DNA of 64,000 nt from Arthrobacter sp. Hiyo8. Lineage in GTDB: Bacteria > Actinomycetota > Actinomycetes > Actinomycetales > Micrococcaceae. A program made the translations under genes and the position numbers. The notes below the pieces were generated by a model. The model saw only the letters and a list, made by a program, of their open reading frames with translations, was not told the DNA's origin and did not search any database. This document shows positions 49,518 to 60,509 of this stretch, in pieces (within the stretch, counting starts at the first letter, position 1; each line of letters starts with the position of its first letter). Location of the stretch: positions 1,550,001 to 1,614,000 of the forward strand of contig AP014719.1 of assembly GCA_001549895.1 (NCBI GenBank). Reading direction: 5' to 3'.

Positions 49518-50183
49518 ATGACCTTCAACTGGGACCTCGTCTGGAGTTCCTTCGGGCCAATCGTCGGGGGCGCCGTCACAGGAACCATCCCCCTCACCCT
49601 GGCTTCGTTCGCCATTGGCCTGGCGTTGGCGCTGCTGGTCGCCCTCTTGCGCTTGAGCCCCAACAGGCTGCTCTCCGGCGTCGCACGCTTCTACGTCTCC
49701 GTGATCCGTGGGACTCCCCTGTTGGTGCAGTTGTTCGTGATCTTCTACGGTCTCCCGAGCATCGGCGTGAAGCTGGAGCCGTGGCCGAGCGCCATCATCG
49801 CGTTTTCGCTCAATGTGGGCGGCTACGCGGCCGAGGTCATCCGCGCCGCGATCCTGTCGGTGCCCAAGGGCCAGTGGGAGGCCGGGCACACCATCGGAAT
49901 GTCGCGTCCACAGACGCTCGTGCGGATCATCCTCCCGCAAGCGGCCAGGGTCTCGGTACCTCCACTGTCCAACACCTTCATTTCCCTCGTGAAGGACACC
50001 TCGCTGGCTTCGCTCATCCTGGTCACCGAGCTTTTCCGCAACGCCCAGCAGATCGCCGCATTCAGCCAGGAATTCATGATCCTGTACCTCGAGTCCGCCT
50101 TGGTTTACTGGGTCATTTGCCTCGTCCTCTCCACGGGCCAGTCCGCCCTGGAGCGCAGATTGGACCGTTATGTCGCCCACTGA
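49518..50183 (+). CDS. Polar amino acid ABC importer, permease
   Basis: Intact 221-residue HisM/GlnP-type permease with five or six helices, starting MTFNWDLVWSSFGPIVGGAV. The family segments are present: VSVIRGTPLLVQLFVIFYGL, the EAA loop EAGHTIGMSRPQTLVRIILP that contacts the ATPase, and NTFISLVKDTSLASLI. The stop overlaps the ATPase start by 14 bases. Together with the genes on both sides it forms a complete importer, probably for cystine, glutamine or a similar amino acid. Confidence 0.93.
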   Translation: MTFNWDLVWSSFGPIVGGAVTGTIPLTLASFAIGLALALLVALLRLSPNRLLSGVARFYVSVIRGTPLLVQLFVIFYGLPSIGVKLEPWPSAIIAFSLNVGGYAAEVIRAAILSVPKGQWEAGHTIGMSRPQTLVRIILPQAARVSVPPLSNTFISLVKDTSLASLILVTELFRNAQQIAAFSQEFMILYLESALVYWVICLVLSTGQSALERRLDRYVAH

Positions 50184-50992
50184 GCCCAGCAACGCCCCCA
50201 CGGGAACTCCGGGCCGGTGCTGTCTGCCCGGGACCTCGCCAAAGCCTTCGGCAGCAACAAGGTGCTGCGCGGAATCGACATCGACGTTAGGCGCGGGCAG
50301 GTGGTCGCGTTGATCGGCCGTCCGGTTCGGGAAAGACCACCGTCCTGCGCTCACTTAACGGCCTCGAAGTGCCCGACGCCGGAACGGTCACCTTCGGGAC
50401 GCCGACGCGGGGACGGTCCGGGGCTCCGGCGCAGGACTGACCCTCGATTTCGCGGGCAGCGTGGGCAAGCGGGAGATCGCCGCCTCCGGGATCGCAGTGC
50501 CATGGTGTTCCAGCACTACAACCTGTTCCCGCACATGACGGTGCTCAAGAACATCATCGAGGGACCGCTCCAGGTCCAGAAGCGTCCACGGGCGGAAGTG
50601 GTCGCGGAGGCCGAGCGGCTCCTGGCCCGGGTGGGCCTCGCGGACAAACGCGACGCTTACCCTTCGAGCTGTCAGGCGGCCAGCAACAACGGGTGGGAAT
50701 CGTGCGCGCCCTCGCCCTCAAGCCGCAGTTGCTGCTCTTTGACGAACCCACCTCGGCGTTGGACCCGGAACTGGTGGGCGAAGTGCTCGGTGTCATCAAG
50801 GAACTTGCCGACGAAGGCTGGACCATGGTGATCGTGACGCACGAGCTCGCCTTTGCCCGCCAGGTTGCCGACGAAGTCATCTTCATGGACGGCGGCGTAG
50901 TGGTGGAGCGCGGACCAGCAGCGGATGTCTTGCGCGAGCCGCGGGAGGAACGCACCAAGCAATTCGTCAAGCGCCTCCAGCACGACGTCTGA
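50170..50992 (+). CDS. Polar amino acid ABC importer, ATP-binding protein (five frameshifts)
   Basis: The most damaged gene of the window: single bases are missing near 50213, 50322, 50395, 50486 and 50664. The restored 275-residue protein has VLSARDLAKAFGSNKVLRGI, Walker A GPSGSGKTTV, the Q-loop MVFQHYNLFPHMTVLKN, the signature LSGGQQQRVGIVRAL, Walker B LLLFDEPTSALDPE and the switch VTHELAFARQV, matching GlnQ/TcyC-type ATPases. The ATG at 50170 overlaps the permease end. The very intact motifs argue against real decay. Confidence 0.88.
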
Positions 50993-51008
50993 CCCCCAAC
51001 TGATCCCC

Positions 51009-51176
51009 ACCACCACCCTCGCCTCGCAAGTCCCCACCGGCTCCCAGCCTTCGCAAGCTCAGGCAGGGACCCTCGCCGGTGTGGCCCCACGGCCAGGGAA
51101 CCCTGGGGCGTGGGCCCAGCATTTGTTGTCGTTTTGGGCCTCCAAAACGACATTAACTGGGAGTCAGTTGGGTGGG
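51009..51176. repeat. Dispersed intergenic repeat, second full copy
   Basis: Same order of modules as the 981-1146 copy. The GC-rich part has CTCGCCTCGCAAG, TTCGCAAGCTCAGG and CCCACGGCCAGGGAACCCTG. The hairpin TGTCGTTTTGG (51127-51137) / CCAAAACGACA (51142-51152) has a four-base loop, followed by GGGAGTCAGTTGGG. It lies between convergent genes (importer ATPase and alpha-mannosidase), as the first copy does, so a role as terminator is plausible. Confidence 0.85.
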
Positions 51177-51192
51177 CCGGGCACGCAACCGC

Positions 51193-54100
51193 CTAGCGGC
51201 TGAAACGCAAGGTCACCAGCTGGAACGGGCGCAGGGTCAGTTCGGCAGCTCCCACTCCGGGCTTCACTCCGGGAGCCTCAACGGGACGTTCCAACAGGTC
51301 CACGGATTGCACCATCCGGGATTCGAAGTTGGCTGTGATGAGGCCCGTGGAGCGTTCTCCCAGAGATTCGTAAAGCCGCACGATGACGTCTCCGGAGCCG
51401 TCCTCGGCAAGCTTGACGGCTTCGATGACCAGCGCTTGGTTGAACACCGTTAAAAGCGGCTCAACGGGGTTCGCCCCTGCCAGCAACCTCGGTTTGAGGT
51501 TGGTCCGATAGCCTTCTTCGACGGCCCCGCCGATGCTGGCGCCGGGCCGGATGCTCAGATCCAGGACGTGAACCCCAAGGTCGGCTTGGGGGTCCGGGAA
51601 CTTGGGCGCCCGCAGCAGTGACACACGCACATTGGTGGTGGTCCCGCCGTCGTCACGGATGGTCCGGGTGACGTCGTGCCCGTAACTTGAGGCATTGGAG
51701 ATTGCGACTCCGTAACCCGGCTCCGCCACGTGGATCCAGCGGTGGGCGCAGAATTCGAACTTGGCGGCTTCCCAGGACGTGTTCGTGTGCGTAGCCCGGA
51801 AGACATGCCCGAATTGGGTCTCCGAGGCGGAACGGTCCGCACGGACATCCAGCGGGAAACCGATCTTGAGCAGTTTCTCGTGTTCCTGCCAGTCCACCGT
51901 GGTGGAAATGCCGAGGGATTCCGCGCCCGCTTCGAGGGAAATGCGCTGCGTGATGGTGGAGGAGCCCACCGTCCGCTCCACCACGACGACGACGTCCCAG
52001 CCGCGCGTTCCAGCGTCACCGATCGCGCGTCGACCACCGGGACGACGTTCCGGCGATAGAACTCGTCGATGTCCCAGGCATCCCATTCGTTCGGCGTATC
52101 CCGGTGGAGTTCAAGGTGGTTGCCGAACGTCCCGGACGCAATGGCTTCCCGGCCCGTTGCGTAATCGGAGAGGGAGGTCAGCAATCCATTGGCGTCCAGC
52201 ACCGCCCGGATGATGCCGTTGTCCAAAACATAACCGCCGGCGCGCTCTGTGACACTGACTGGACTATCCGAGTGGACCGGTTCGGCAGCCGCGAGCGCCG
52301 GAACACCATTGCGCTCGTGCGGCGCGGCATTGAGCAGGAACGTGGTGTCTCCCTCGCCCAGAACGGCGGACGCGGCCCCGCAATGATGCCTTCGAGCTCC
52401 CGGGCGATCGCGGCATAGTTCCGCTCCGCATCCTGGTGGACCCACGCGATGGAACTGCCCGGCAGGATGTCGTGGAACTGCTGCAGGAGTACAAGCCGCC
52501 ACATCCGCTTGAGGTCCGCCGCGGGATAGGTGAACGAACCCGCAGTCCGTACTGCCGCCGTCGAGCACCAAAGCTCGGCCTCGCGCAGCAGGTGTTCCGA
52601 GCGGCGGTTGCCTTGTTTGGTATTGGCCTGGCTCGTGTACGTCCCCCTGTGCAGCTCAAGGTACATCTCCCCTACCCAGACTGGGAGGTTGTGGTACTCG
52701 GCCTCGGCCTGGGTGAAGAACTCCTTCGCGGTTCCCATGCGCACCTTCGGCGAGCCTTCGAGGTCCGCCGTCCGGTGGGCGGCGGCAACCATTTCGCGCG
52801 TGGGTCCGCCACCGCCGTCGCCGTAACCGAAGGGGACCAGCGAAATGGTGCCGCGGCCATGCTCCCGGTAGTTGCGCTGGGCATGGGCCAGTTCGCGGCC
52901 GTGGAGCTCGGAGTTGTAAGTGTCCACGGGCGGGAAGTGGGTGAAAAGCCGCGTGCCGTCGATGCCCTCCCAGTTGAAGGTGTGGTGCGGCATCTTGTTG
53001 ACTTGGTTCCAGGAGATCTTCTGGGTCAGGAACCACCGGGAACCAGCGGACTTGACGATCTGGGGGAGGGCCCCGGAATATCCGAAGGAGTCAGGCAGCC
53101 AGGCCTCCTGGCAGTCGATCCCGAACTCCTGCAGGAAGAAGCTCTTGCCCTCGACGAATTGGCGGGCCATTGCCTCGCCACCGGGCATATTGGTGTCGGA
53201 TTCCACCCACATGCCGCCAACCGGCACGAATTGCCCGGCCTTCACCTTCTCCCGGATCCGGATGAACAGCTCAGGATAGAACTCCTTCATCCATGCCAAT
53301 TGCTGCGCCGAGGAGCAGGAGAAGACGAAATCGGGGTTCTCATCCATGAGGGCCACAACGTTGGAGAACGTGCGGGCGCATTTGCGGATGGTTTCCCGGA
53401 CCGGCCATAGCCAGGCCGAGTCAATATGGGCGTGGCCAGTGGCCAGAAGTTCGTGGGCCGAGGCGTAAGCGGGCCGGCTCAAGACCTCGGCGAGGGCTTC
53501 CCTGCCGGCGGCTGCGGTACCGGCAACATCGTCCGGGTCCATGATGTCCAGCATGCGCTCGAAGGCGCGGAGGATCTCATGCCGCCGCGGCAGTTCGAAG
53601 GGCAGTTCGTGCATCAGCCCGCTAAGGGTCCAGATGTCCTGGTGGAGCTCCCAGACCACCTCGTTGAGTTCGGCGATGGCTATGCGTCCGAGCCGGTAGC
53701 GGGGCTCGTCTCCGGAGGTGGACTTGTCCCCCAGGGGGGTTGCCGCGAAGCTCCACCCCTGGCTGAGATCCGGATTGGCCGCGGCTTCCACGTAGAAGTC
53801 CACCGAGAGTCCGCCCCCAGAAGCTTTAACGGGACATGCTGGTTGCGCGGAGAGATGGCCTTGATGATGGTGCCGTCCGGGCGCCAGGCAATGCCCTCGC
53901 ACTGGAATCCGGGTGCGTCGATGCTGAACCCGAGATCGACGACGATCTCCACCGTGGTGCCATCGGCGACTCCCCACCCCTCCGGGACCTCGCCCCGAAG
54001 CCGCAGCCACTTGGTGCTCCAGGCCTTGCCCCACGCGGCACCGTGTTCCTGGGGCTCAAAGACCTGGCGGAGTGCTTCCGAGACCGGAACCGGCTCCCCC

Positions 54101-54216
54101 GGGGCATCCCAGCTGCTCAGTTCAAGAGGCAGCGCACGGCCATAGATGGCGGGAGCTATCCGCTCCCGGACAAAACGTTCGAGCCGCTTCTCAGTGATCC
54201 GGCGGTCGTCGTGCAA
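51193..54216 (-). CDS. GH38 alpha-mannosidase (three frameshifts)
   Basis: Cytosolic glycoside hydrolase of family 38, about 1008 residues. The TTG at 54216 has AAAGGGGA upstream and gives a start LHDDRRITEKRLERFVRERI typical of the family. The catalytic domain has LLATGHAHIDSAWLWPVRET (zinc-site His/Asp), WVESDTNMPGGEAMARQFVEG with the likely Asp nucleophile region, EAWLPDSFGYSGALPQIVK and QKISWNQVNKMPHHTF. The long beta-rich C-terminal half follows. Breaks lie near 53817, 52385 and 52012. It is a single gene facing repeats on both sides; the partner pathway is not evident. Confidence 0.9.
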
Positions 54217-54379
54217 TTGAAGTCCCCTTTGGCGGTGGGCTGGGTTGATTGCTTCCTTACCGTTATGAGCAGCCTAGTAGGCAGGTCACTGTCCGGAGGA
54301 ACCAGATTCCATTCGATGGATAAAATCTACGTCTTTCCCGAACAATAGCCAAGTGATTGGCGGCTATCCCTGCAGGTCC

Positions 54380-55308
54380 CTATTCCCCACCGGCTCCCAG
54401 CCTTCGCAAGCTCAGGCCGGGCCCTCGCCGGCGTGGGCCCCCACCGGTTCCCGCCGGAACTCCGACCCGGTCGCTGCCCGCGTAGACGTTCAAGCTGGTC
54501 CCCCGGCTGAAGCCCACCAGCGTCAGGCCGGTCTCCTGTGCGAGCTCCACTGCGAGGCTGGAGGGTGCGCTGACGGCGGCCAGGACCGGGATCCCTGCGA
54601 GCGCCGCCTTCTGGACCAGCTCGAAGGATGCCCTCCCGGAGACCTGAAGGACGGTGCCGCGCAGGGGCAGCATTCCTTCGCGCAGCGCCCAGCCCACCAC
54701 TTTGTCCACCGCATTGTGCCTCCCCACGTCTTCCCGCAGGCACAGCAGCTCGACAGCACCGTCGTCGTGGATCCGGAAGAGTCCGGCGGCGTGTACTCCC
54801 CGGTTTTGTCGAAGACCGCCTGTGCTTCACGGAGACGGTCAGGCAGCGCGGCCAGAACCTCCACCGGGACATTCAGGGGGTCGTCCGCGGGGCTGAAGTG
54901 TGAGGATTTACGCACTGCCTCGATGGAGTCGGTGCCGCAGATCCCGCACGAGCTGGAGGTGTAGACGTTGCGCCCGGTCTCCGGCAGGACGACGTCGGGA
55001 CGCAACTGGGCTTCCACCACGTTGAAGGTCTGAACGCCGTTCTCGTCCTCGCCGGCACAGAAGCGCAGGGAAATGAGCTGGGCCGGGTCCCAAATGACAC
55101 CCTCGGAGACCAGGAAGCCCGCCACGAGGTCGAAGTCGTCGCCAGGGGTCCGCATGGTCACCGAGAAGGACATGTGCCCCAAACGCACCTCGAGCGGTTC
55201 CTCGACGGCCAGGAAGTCCTCGCGGTAGCGGACCGGGTGCTCCAGGGCCTGGGCGGAGCCGTCCAGGACGAATTTGTGCACCTTGCGGCGCTGGGTCACC
55301 CGTCCCAT
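54380..55308 (-). CDS. fdhD: Formate dehydrogenase sulfurtransferase FdhD (one frameshift)
   Basis: Delivers sulfur to the molybdenum cofactor of formate dehydrogenases. About 309 residues with a base lost near 54800. The ATG at 55308 gives [20 protein letters not shown]. The CxxC motif lies in [16 protein letters not shown], and [18 protein letters not shown] and [17 protein letters not shown] follow. The last 25 or so codons run through the dispersed repeat to a stop at 54380, so the C-terminal tail is partly repeat-encoded or the true stop is earlier. It lies one base after the molybdoenzyme gene. Confidence 0.92.
54385..54446. repeat. GC-rich module of the dispersed repeat at the fdhD 3' end
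   Basis: CCCCACCGGCTCCCAG, CCTTCGCAAGCTCAGG and GGGCCCTCGCCGGCG match the first part of the full copies near 1.0 and 51.0 kb. The hairpin module is absent here. It overlaps the predicted end of fdhD, unlike the other copies, which lie between genes. Confidence 0.75.
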
Positions 55309-55309
55309 C

Positions 55310-57642
55310 TCAGCTACCCACCTTCCCGGCGGGTTCCGCATGCCCGGCGGCTTCCCCGTGTCTGACGAACCGCACCGTCATGGCCTTGTAGCCGGGGGTA
55401 TTGGATTCACGGGCAACGAGCTCCCGGTGGACCAGGGCGTTGGCCTCGGGGAAGTACGCGGCGGCGCAACCTTGGCCGTTGGGTAGGCAACCAGCCGGAA
55501 CTTGTCCGCCCGGCGCTCCGTTCCGCGGAAAGTGGAGATGACGTCCACCATGTCCCTGTCTTCGAAGCCGAGTTCGCCGAGATCGTCCTCGTGGACCAGG
55601 ATCACGCGGCGGCCTTCGGAAATGCCCTGTATCGGTCGTCGAGCCCGTAAAACGTGGTGTTGTACTGGTCATGGCTGCGGACTGTCTGCAGGATCAGGTG
55701 GCCGGCAGGGGCTTCGAGGTACTCCAGTGGGCTCACGGTGAATCGTGCCTTGCCGATGTCCGTGGCGAACGTGCGGGTGTCGCGTGGCGGGTTCGGCAGC
55801 ACGAAGCCGTTCTTGGTCCGCACCCGCGCGTTGAAGTCCTCGAAGCCGGGGATCACCCTGGAGATGTGGTCGCGAATGACGTCGTAGTCTTCGGCCATGG
55901 CCCGCCAATCAACGGGGTGGTTGTCCCCGAGGACCGCCTGCGCCATGCGTGCGACGATGACGGGTTCGCTAAGCAAATGCTCCGAGATCGGAGTCAACCG
56001 GCCCTGCGTGGAGTGGATGACGGACATGGAGTCTTCAACGGAGAGGATCTGCCGGCCGCCCGGGTGTTTGTCGTCGGTGTCCGTGCGGCCCAGGGTGGGC
56101 AGGATCAGGGAGGTCTTGCCGTGTACAACATGGGCGCGGTTGGGCTTGGTGGAGATGTGGACCGTCAGCCCGGCTTTCTTGAGCCCTTCCTCCAGTGCGA
56201 CGGTGTCCGAACCTGCCGCGGCGAAGTTGCCGCCCATGGAAACGAAGACGTCCACCTCGCCCTTCTCCAAGGCGTGCTGGGTTTCCACGGAGTCGTATCC
56301 GTGGACCCGCGGTGTGGTGAATCCAAACTCTTTGTCCAAGGCTGCCAGGAAGCCTTCGGACGGTTTCTCCCAGATGCCCATCGTGCGGTCGCCCTGTACG
56401 TTGGAGTGGCCGCGCACGGGGCAGGCGCCGGCACCGCGTTTGCCGAAGTTCCCCTGCAAGAGCAGCAGGTTGATGATTTCCCGCAAGGTGTCCACGGAGT
56501 GGGCTGCTGGGTGAGGCCCAGCGCCAGCAAATGATGGTGCCCTTTGAGGCGGCGAGCATGCCGGCCACCTTGGTGATTTCGATGCGGCTCAGGCCCGTGG
56601 CGCGTTCCGTCTCTGCCCAGTCCAGGGTAGCCCGGGCTTCGGCGTAGGCCTCGAAACCGTCGGTCTGCGCCTCGATGAAGGCGCGATCAACCACGGTTCC
56701 AGGCTTCCGCTTCTCCTCCTCCAACAGGAGATGGCCCAGCGCTTGGAACAAGGCAAGGTCGCCACCCACCTTGATCTGGAGGAATTCATCGGCGATGTCC
56801 GTGCCGCCGCCTACCACGCCGTTGAGCGACTGGGGGTCCTTGAAGTTCAGGAGCCCGGCTTCCGGCAATGGATTGACGGCTACGACCTTGCCGCCGTTGT
56901 TCTTGCAATCACGCAGGGCTGAGAGCATGCGCGGATGGTTCGTGCCGGGGTTCTGCCCCACAACGAACACCAACTGAGCTTCATGGATGTCTTCCAGGGA
57001 GACAGTGCCCTTGCCGATGCCGATGGTCGGGTTGAGGGCGCTTCCGGAAGACTCGTGGCACATGTTCGAACAATCGGGCAGGTTGTTCGTGCCCAGGCTG
57101 CGGGCGAACAGCTGGTACATGAAGGCTGTCTCGTTGGCCGTGCGCCCCGAGGTGTAAAAAACGCAACGGTCCGGCGTGGTGGCATTCACGTGCTCGCCGA
57201 TCAGGGCGAAAGCATCCGTCCAGCTGATCGGCGAATAGTGCGTCTCGCCAGGGCGGATGACGACAGGCTCGGCAATGCGGCCTTGGCTGCCGAGCCAGTA
57301 TTCGGTCTTGTCCCCAAGCTCGGCCAGGGAGTGCCGGGCCCAGAACTCCGCGTCGACCACGCGTGTGGTGCTCTCCTCGGCGATTGCCTTGGCCCCGTTT
57401 TCGCAGAACTCGGCGGGACTGCGTTTGCCCGTGATGGACTCCGGCCAGGCGCAGCCGGGACAATCGAAACCGTCCCGCTGGTTGACGCGGAGCATTGACT
57501 TGACGGTCCGGCTGACACCCGCTTGGGACCAGCCCCGTTCCAATGCCACGGTGACAGCTTTGACGCCCGCCGCGGAGCGCTTGGGTGGGTGGATCTGGAG
57601 GTCATCTTCATTGATGTCCTGCTCGGGAGCATGCCTGTTCAT
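55310..57642 (-). CDS. FdhF/YdeP-family molybdopterin oxidoreductase (four frameshifts)
   Basis: Molybdenum bis-MGD enzyme, about 778 residues. The N-terminus has FDCPGCAWPES instead of a classical ferredoxin-like four-cysteine site. The cofactor domain has YTSGRTANETAFMYQLFARS, NMCHESSG (at the position of the Mo-ligand Cys/Sec region of FdhF), VGQNPGTNHPRMLSALR and ACPVRGHSNVQGDRTMG. The C-terminal domain ends with ARESNTPGYKAMTVRFV. Breaks lie near 56525, 56505, 55618 and 55470. The following fdhD, moeA and mobA genes fit a formate-dehydrogenase-like role, but YdeP-type members may act on other substrates. Confidence 0.88.
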
Positions 57643-57704
57643 GTCCCCATCATTGCAAGGCCTGACTCTCTAATCCACCCGCGTCCATCCCGCACCTGAA
57701 ACTC

Positions 57705-59026
57705 TCAGCCCGTCAGGGCGCTCCAGTCCACCGGACCGGACGAAACCTTCCGTGCTGGCTTGGCAGGAGTCTTCTTGGCCTTGTCCTCCGGTGGCTTCGG
57801 CCGGGGAAGCGGCGGCCCCACGGCAATGGAAAAGCTGGCACTGCCTCTCCAAGTTGTACGCCGTGCGGCGGCACCACCATGATTCCGTCCGCACTGGCGA
57901 GGCCGCGCATCATCCCGGGCCCCGCGTGCTGGGCCGGCGACGCCAAGCCGTACACAAACCTGAAGGGAAACAAGCGCGTGCGCCCAGGATCGGCGTCGAG
58001 CATTGCACCGCAAGGAACCTCGCCCACCTCGGGCAGTGTTCCGTGACCCAGACCCGCGAGGAGCGGCGCGCCGATCGTGAAGAGGACCATCATGGCCGCG
58101 AGCGGATTGCCTGGGAGGCCCAGCACGAAGCGACCGTCCGGCAACTCGGCCAAAACGCCGGGATGTCCCGGACGCATCGCAATTCCATCAATCAGCAAGC
58201 GGCCACCCAGCTCCGCAATGGCCCGACGGAAGTGGTCCGTCCCCGAACGGCCGGTACCCCCGGTGGTGATGACGACGTCGGCGGGTGGCGCGTCCGGCGA
58301 CAGCTCACCTTCCTCAAGGCCGAGAGCCACTCGTCATAGGAGTCGCCCACCTTGATTTGCTCGCCGCGGGTCCCGCCAAGGAGCTCGACGACGGCGCCAA
58401 GCTGGGGACCGAAAGTATCCCTCACGCGCCCGGGGCCGGGACACCCGCGGTCACCACCTCGGCGCCGGTCAGCACCATTTTCACGAGGGGCTTGCCCAGG
58501 ACGTCCAGTTCATCACGTCCGGCCAGGGCGGCCAGGGCGAGATGGGCCGGGTTCAGGACGACGCCTGATTTGATCAGCAGCTCGCCCGCCGCGGCTTCCT
58601 CTCCCGCGTCGCGGATGTGTTGCCCGTTGCGCGGTTCGCCGGGCTTCGCGTTCCCGCCGAGCGCGAGCAGTGGTAAGCCGTCTTCGTCCGTGGTCAGGAC
58701 CCCGCTCTCCCTCCGCAGAACGGCCTTGGCCCCGGCGGGATCAGGCCACCCGTGGCGATCGGGCTGGCTTGGTGCGGTGCCAGCCGATGGCCGGGTTCGG
58801 CGAGGATCCATGGACCGCTGCCGTTGACTGCCCAGCCATCCATCGCCGAGGACGCGTAGTGCGGCAGGTCCTGCAAGGCGTGGACATCCGAGGCCAGGGT
58901 CCTGCCGATGGCGTCCTTCAGGGCAACGGCTGCGGCGGGAATGGGCGTGGCGCTATCGAAGGCAAGTTGCCGCGCCTCGGCCCACAAGTGGTCGGCATGC
59001 TGGACATGCCCGGGGGCTTCCGTCAT
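57705..59026 (-). CDS. moeA: Molybdopterin molybdenumtransferase MoeA (four frameshifts)
   Basis: Inserts molybdate into adenylylated molybdopterin. About 441 residues after repair near 58738, 58437, 58315 and 57830: IPAAAVALKDAIGRTLASDV, then LPHYASSAMDGWAVNG, GGNAKPGEPRNGQHIRDAG (domain II) and TTGGTGRSGTDHFRRAIAEL with GLPGNPLAAMMVLF in the MPT-binding domain, and a lysine/proline-rich tail PKPPEDKAKKTPAK. Its ATG overlaps the stop of the DUF6457 gene (ATGA). It completes the molybdenum-cofactor operon mobA-DUF6457-moeA. Confidence 0.93.
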
Positions 59027-59310
59027 CCGGCGTCGGTTCCGGGGTTCGTATAGTCCTTCGCGAGCGTGCGTGCAAGGCCCAGGGCTGCATCCATCGACGC
59101 TGCCTGGGTGGCTTGTCCCGAGCCCGCGGCAAGCCCGGCCGCAAAGCCCGCAATGAAGGTTGTCAAAGGAGCCGCCGGCCGGACCACCGAATGGGCTGCA
59201 ACGCCCGCCAGGGACAGGATCTCGTTGATGTCGATCTCGACGTCGTCCAACTCATACGCTTGCAGCAGGCTCCTGCACCATTCCTCGAGCGTTTCTTCCT
59301 GGCTCTTCAC
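59023..59310 (-). CDS. DUF6457 small protein
   Basis: 95 residues from a GTG at 59310: KSQEETLEEWCRSLLQAYEL, EIDINEILSLAGVAAHSVVR and PLTTFIAGFAAGLAAGSGQA. The all-helical pattern with the central DVEID-ILxLAGxxAH segment is the DUF6457 domain, which in actinobacteria is found fused to or beside MobA/FdhD-type molybdenum genes. It is coupled by overlap to moeA and 31 bases after mobA. Function is unknown; a chaperone or adaptor in cofactor assembly is a reasonable guess. Confidence 0.85.
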   Translation of the reverse strand: MKSQEETLEEWCRSLLQAYELDDVEIDINEILSLAGVAAHSVVRPAAPLTTFIAGFAAGLAAGSGQATQAASMDAALGLARTLAKDYTNPGTDAG

Positions 59311-59341
59311 GATCCGCCTCCACTGTCCGGTACAGCTGTTG

Positions 59342-59971
59342 TCACGGCAGGTCGCCGTCCACTCCAAGCGCCGCGGCGTCATCCCAGGTATCCACGTCAT
59401 CGGTGGACCCTGCGGGGACAGGCACGGCCAGCAGATCAAGCCTAGCAAGCAGGCGGAAAACCGCGGCGTTGACCAGGCCGCGTTCTTCTCCGGCAGCTTG
59501 CACTTCGCGCTGCAAAGCAGATACGCGGTAGATCCCGAGCAGCGGCTGCTTCCTACCGTCGCCGGATACGGACATGGCCCCGTCCGTGTCCTGGTGGCCT
59601 GCAACTTCCCGGAGCAGGACCGGAACCGCGGCGGAGGCCAGGGGCATATCGCAGGCCAGGACGAGAACCCAGGGCGCGTGCTTCGTGGACGGCTCCTCGC
59701 CGTCTTGCGTTTCGCCTCCGTGCCCCAGGGCGAGGAGTCCGGCGGCGATCGCGGCTGCGGGTCCGGCGAAGGGCGGCTCCTCCCGCGCGGTCAATGTGCC
59801 GTCCGGCAGAGTGCCGGGATCCGGGCCGACGACGACGACGCTTCCCGCACCGCGTGCGGCCGCCACGGCGCGCTCAAGGAGTGTGGCGCCGTCGTATCTC
59901 AACTGGGCTTTGGGCACGCCGCCGAGGCGGGAGGACTTGCCACCCGCCAATATCACCGCATCAAAGTCCAC
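59342..59971 (-). CDS. mobA: Molybdenum cofactor guanylyltransferase MobA
   Basis: Intact 209-residue NTP-transferase that converts Mo-MPT to the MGD form used by the downstream formate-dehydrogenase-like enzyme. The signature LAGGKSSRLGGVPKAQLRYD lies at residues 8-27, with WVLVLACDMPLASAA (metal-binding Asp) near 100 and PLLGIYRVSAL near 145. A C-terminal DDVDTWDDAAALG matches MobA ends. It is the first gene of the leftward molybdenum operon. Confidence 0.92.
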   Translation of the reverse strand: MDFDAVILAGGKSSRLGGVPKAQLRYDGATLLERAVAAARGAGSVVVVGPDPGTLPDGTLTAREEPPFAGPAAAIAAGLLALGHGGETQDGEEPSTKHAPWVLVLACDMPLASAAVPVLLREVAGHQDTDGAMSVSGDGRKQPLLGIYRVSALQREVQAAGEERGLVNAAVFRLLARLDLLAVPVPAGSTDDVDTWDDAAALGVDGDLP

Positions 59972-60008
59972 CCGCCCAGATTACCCGGGAAGCGGGCTCA
60001 ATTCCGGT

Positions 60009-60509
60009 TCAGGCCGCCGACTCGGGCAGGAGGAAGGGATCCCATGCGGGCGCAGGTTTCTCAAGCTCCTTGATTTGCCAGATAGTCCCGGTGGGCGCCG
60101 CCGGAGTGAACCTCAGTTTCCAGCCCATCTCGGCTGGGGTGTGGTCACTCTTGGCGTTGTTGCAGCGCAAGCACGCTGCCACCAGGTTTTCCCAGGAATC
60201 CGCGCCGCCCCTGGATTTGGGGTGGACGTGGTCAATGGTGTGCGCTGCTTTCCCGCAGTAGGCGCAACGGTGACCGTCGCGGCGCAAGACGCCGCGGCGT
60301 GTGACCGCCGTGATGGTGTTGTACCTTGGCCGGATGTAGCGATTGAGCAGAATCACGGAAGGACGTCCGAGAATCTCTTGTGGCCCGACGACAGGCTCGT
60401 CGCCTTCGGCCACTACGCTCGCTTTTCCGGTGAGCACAAGGACCAGCGCCCGGCGGAAGGTTACTACCGCCAGCGGTTCATATCCAGCATTCAGAACGAG
60501 TGTGCGCAT
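60009..60509 (-). CDS. HNH endonuclease domain protein
   Basis: Intact 166 residues. An N-terminal beta segment MRTLVLNAGYEPLAVVTFRR precedes the HNH/beta-beta-alpha-metal core: HRCAYCGKAAHTIDHVHPKS (zinc Cys pair, catalytic His) and SWENLVAACLRCNNAKSDHT (Asn, second Cys pair). This stand-alone HNH type is conserved in actinobacteria near cell-wall genes and is not obviously phage-derived. Its biological role is unclear. Confidence 0.9.
   Translation of the reverse strand: MRTLVLNAGYEPLAVVTFRRALVLVLTGKASVVAEGDEPVVGPQEILGRPSVILLNRYIRPRYNTITAVTRRGVLRRDGHRCAYCGKAAHTIDHVHPKSRGGADSWENLVAACLRCNNAKSDHTPAEMGWKLRFTPAAPTGTIWQIKELEKPAPAWDPFLLPESAA

Noticed and set aside
60009..60509. HNH gene as part of a mobile element or defence system
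   Set aside because: It has no intein, group II intron, restriction or toxin partner next to it and sits among cell-wall and molybdenum genes.
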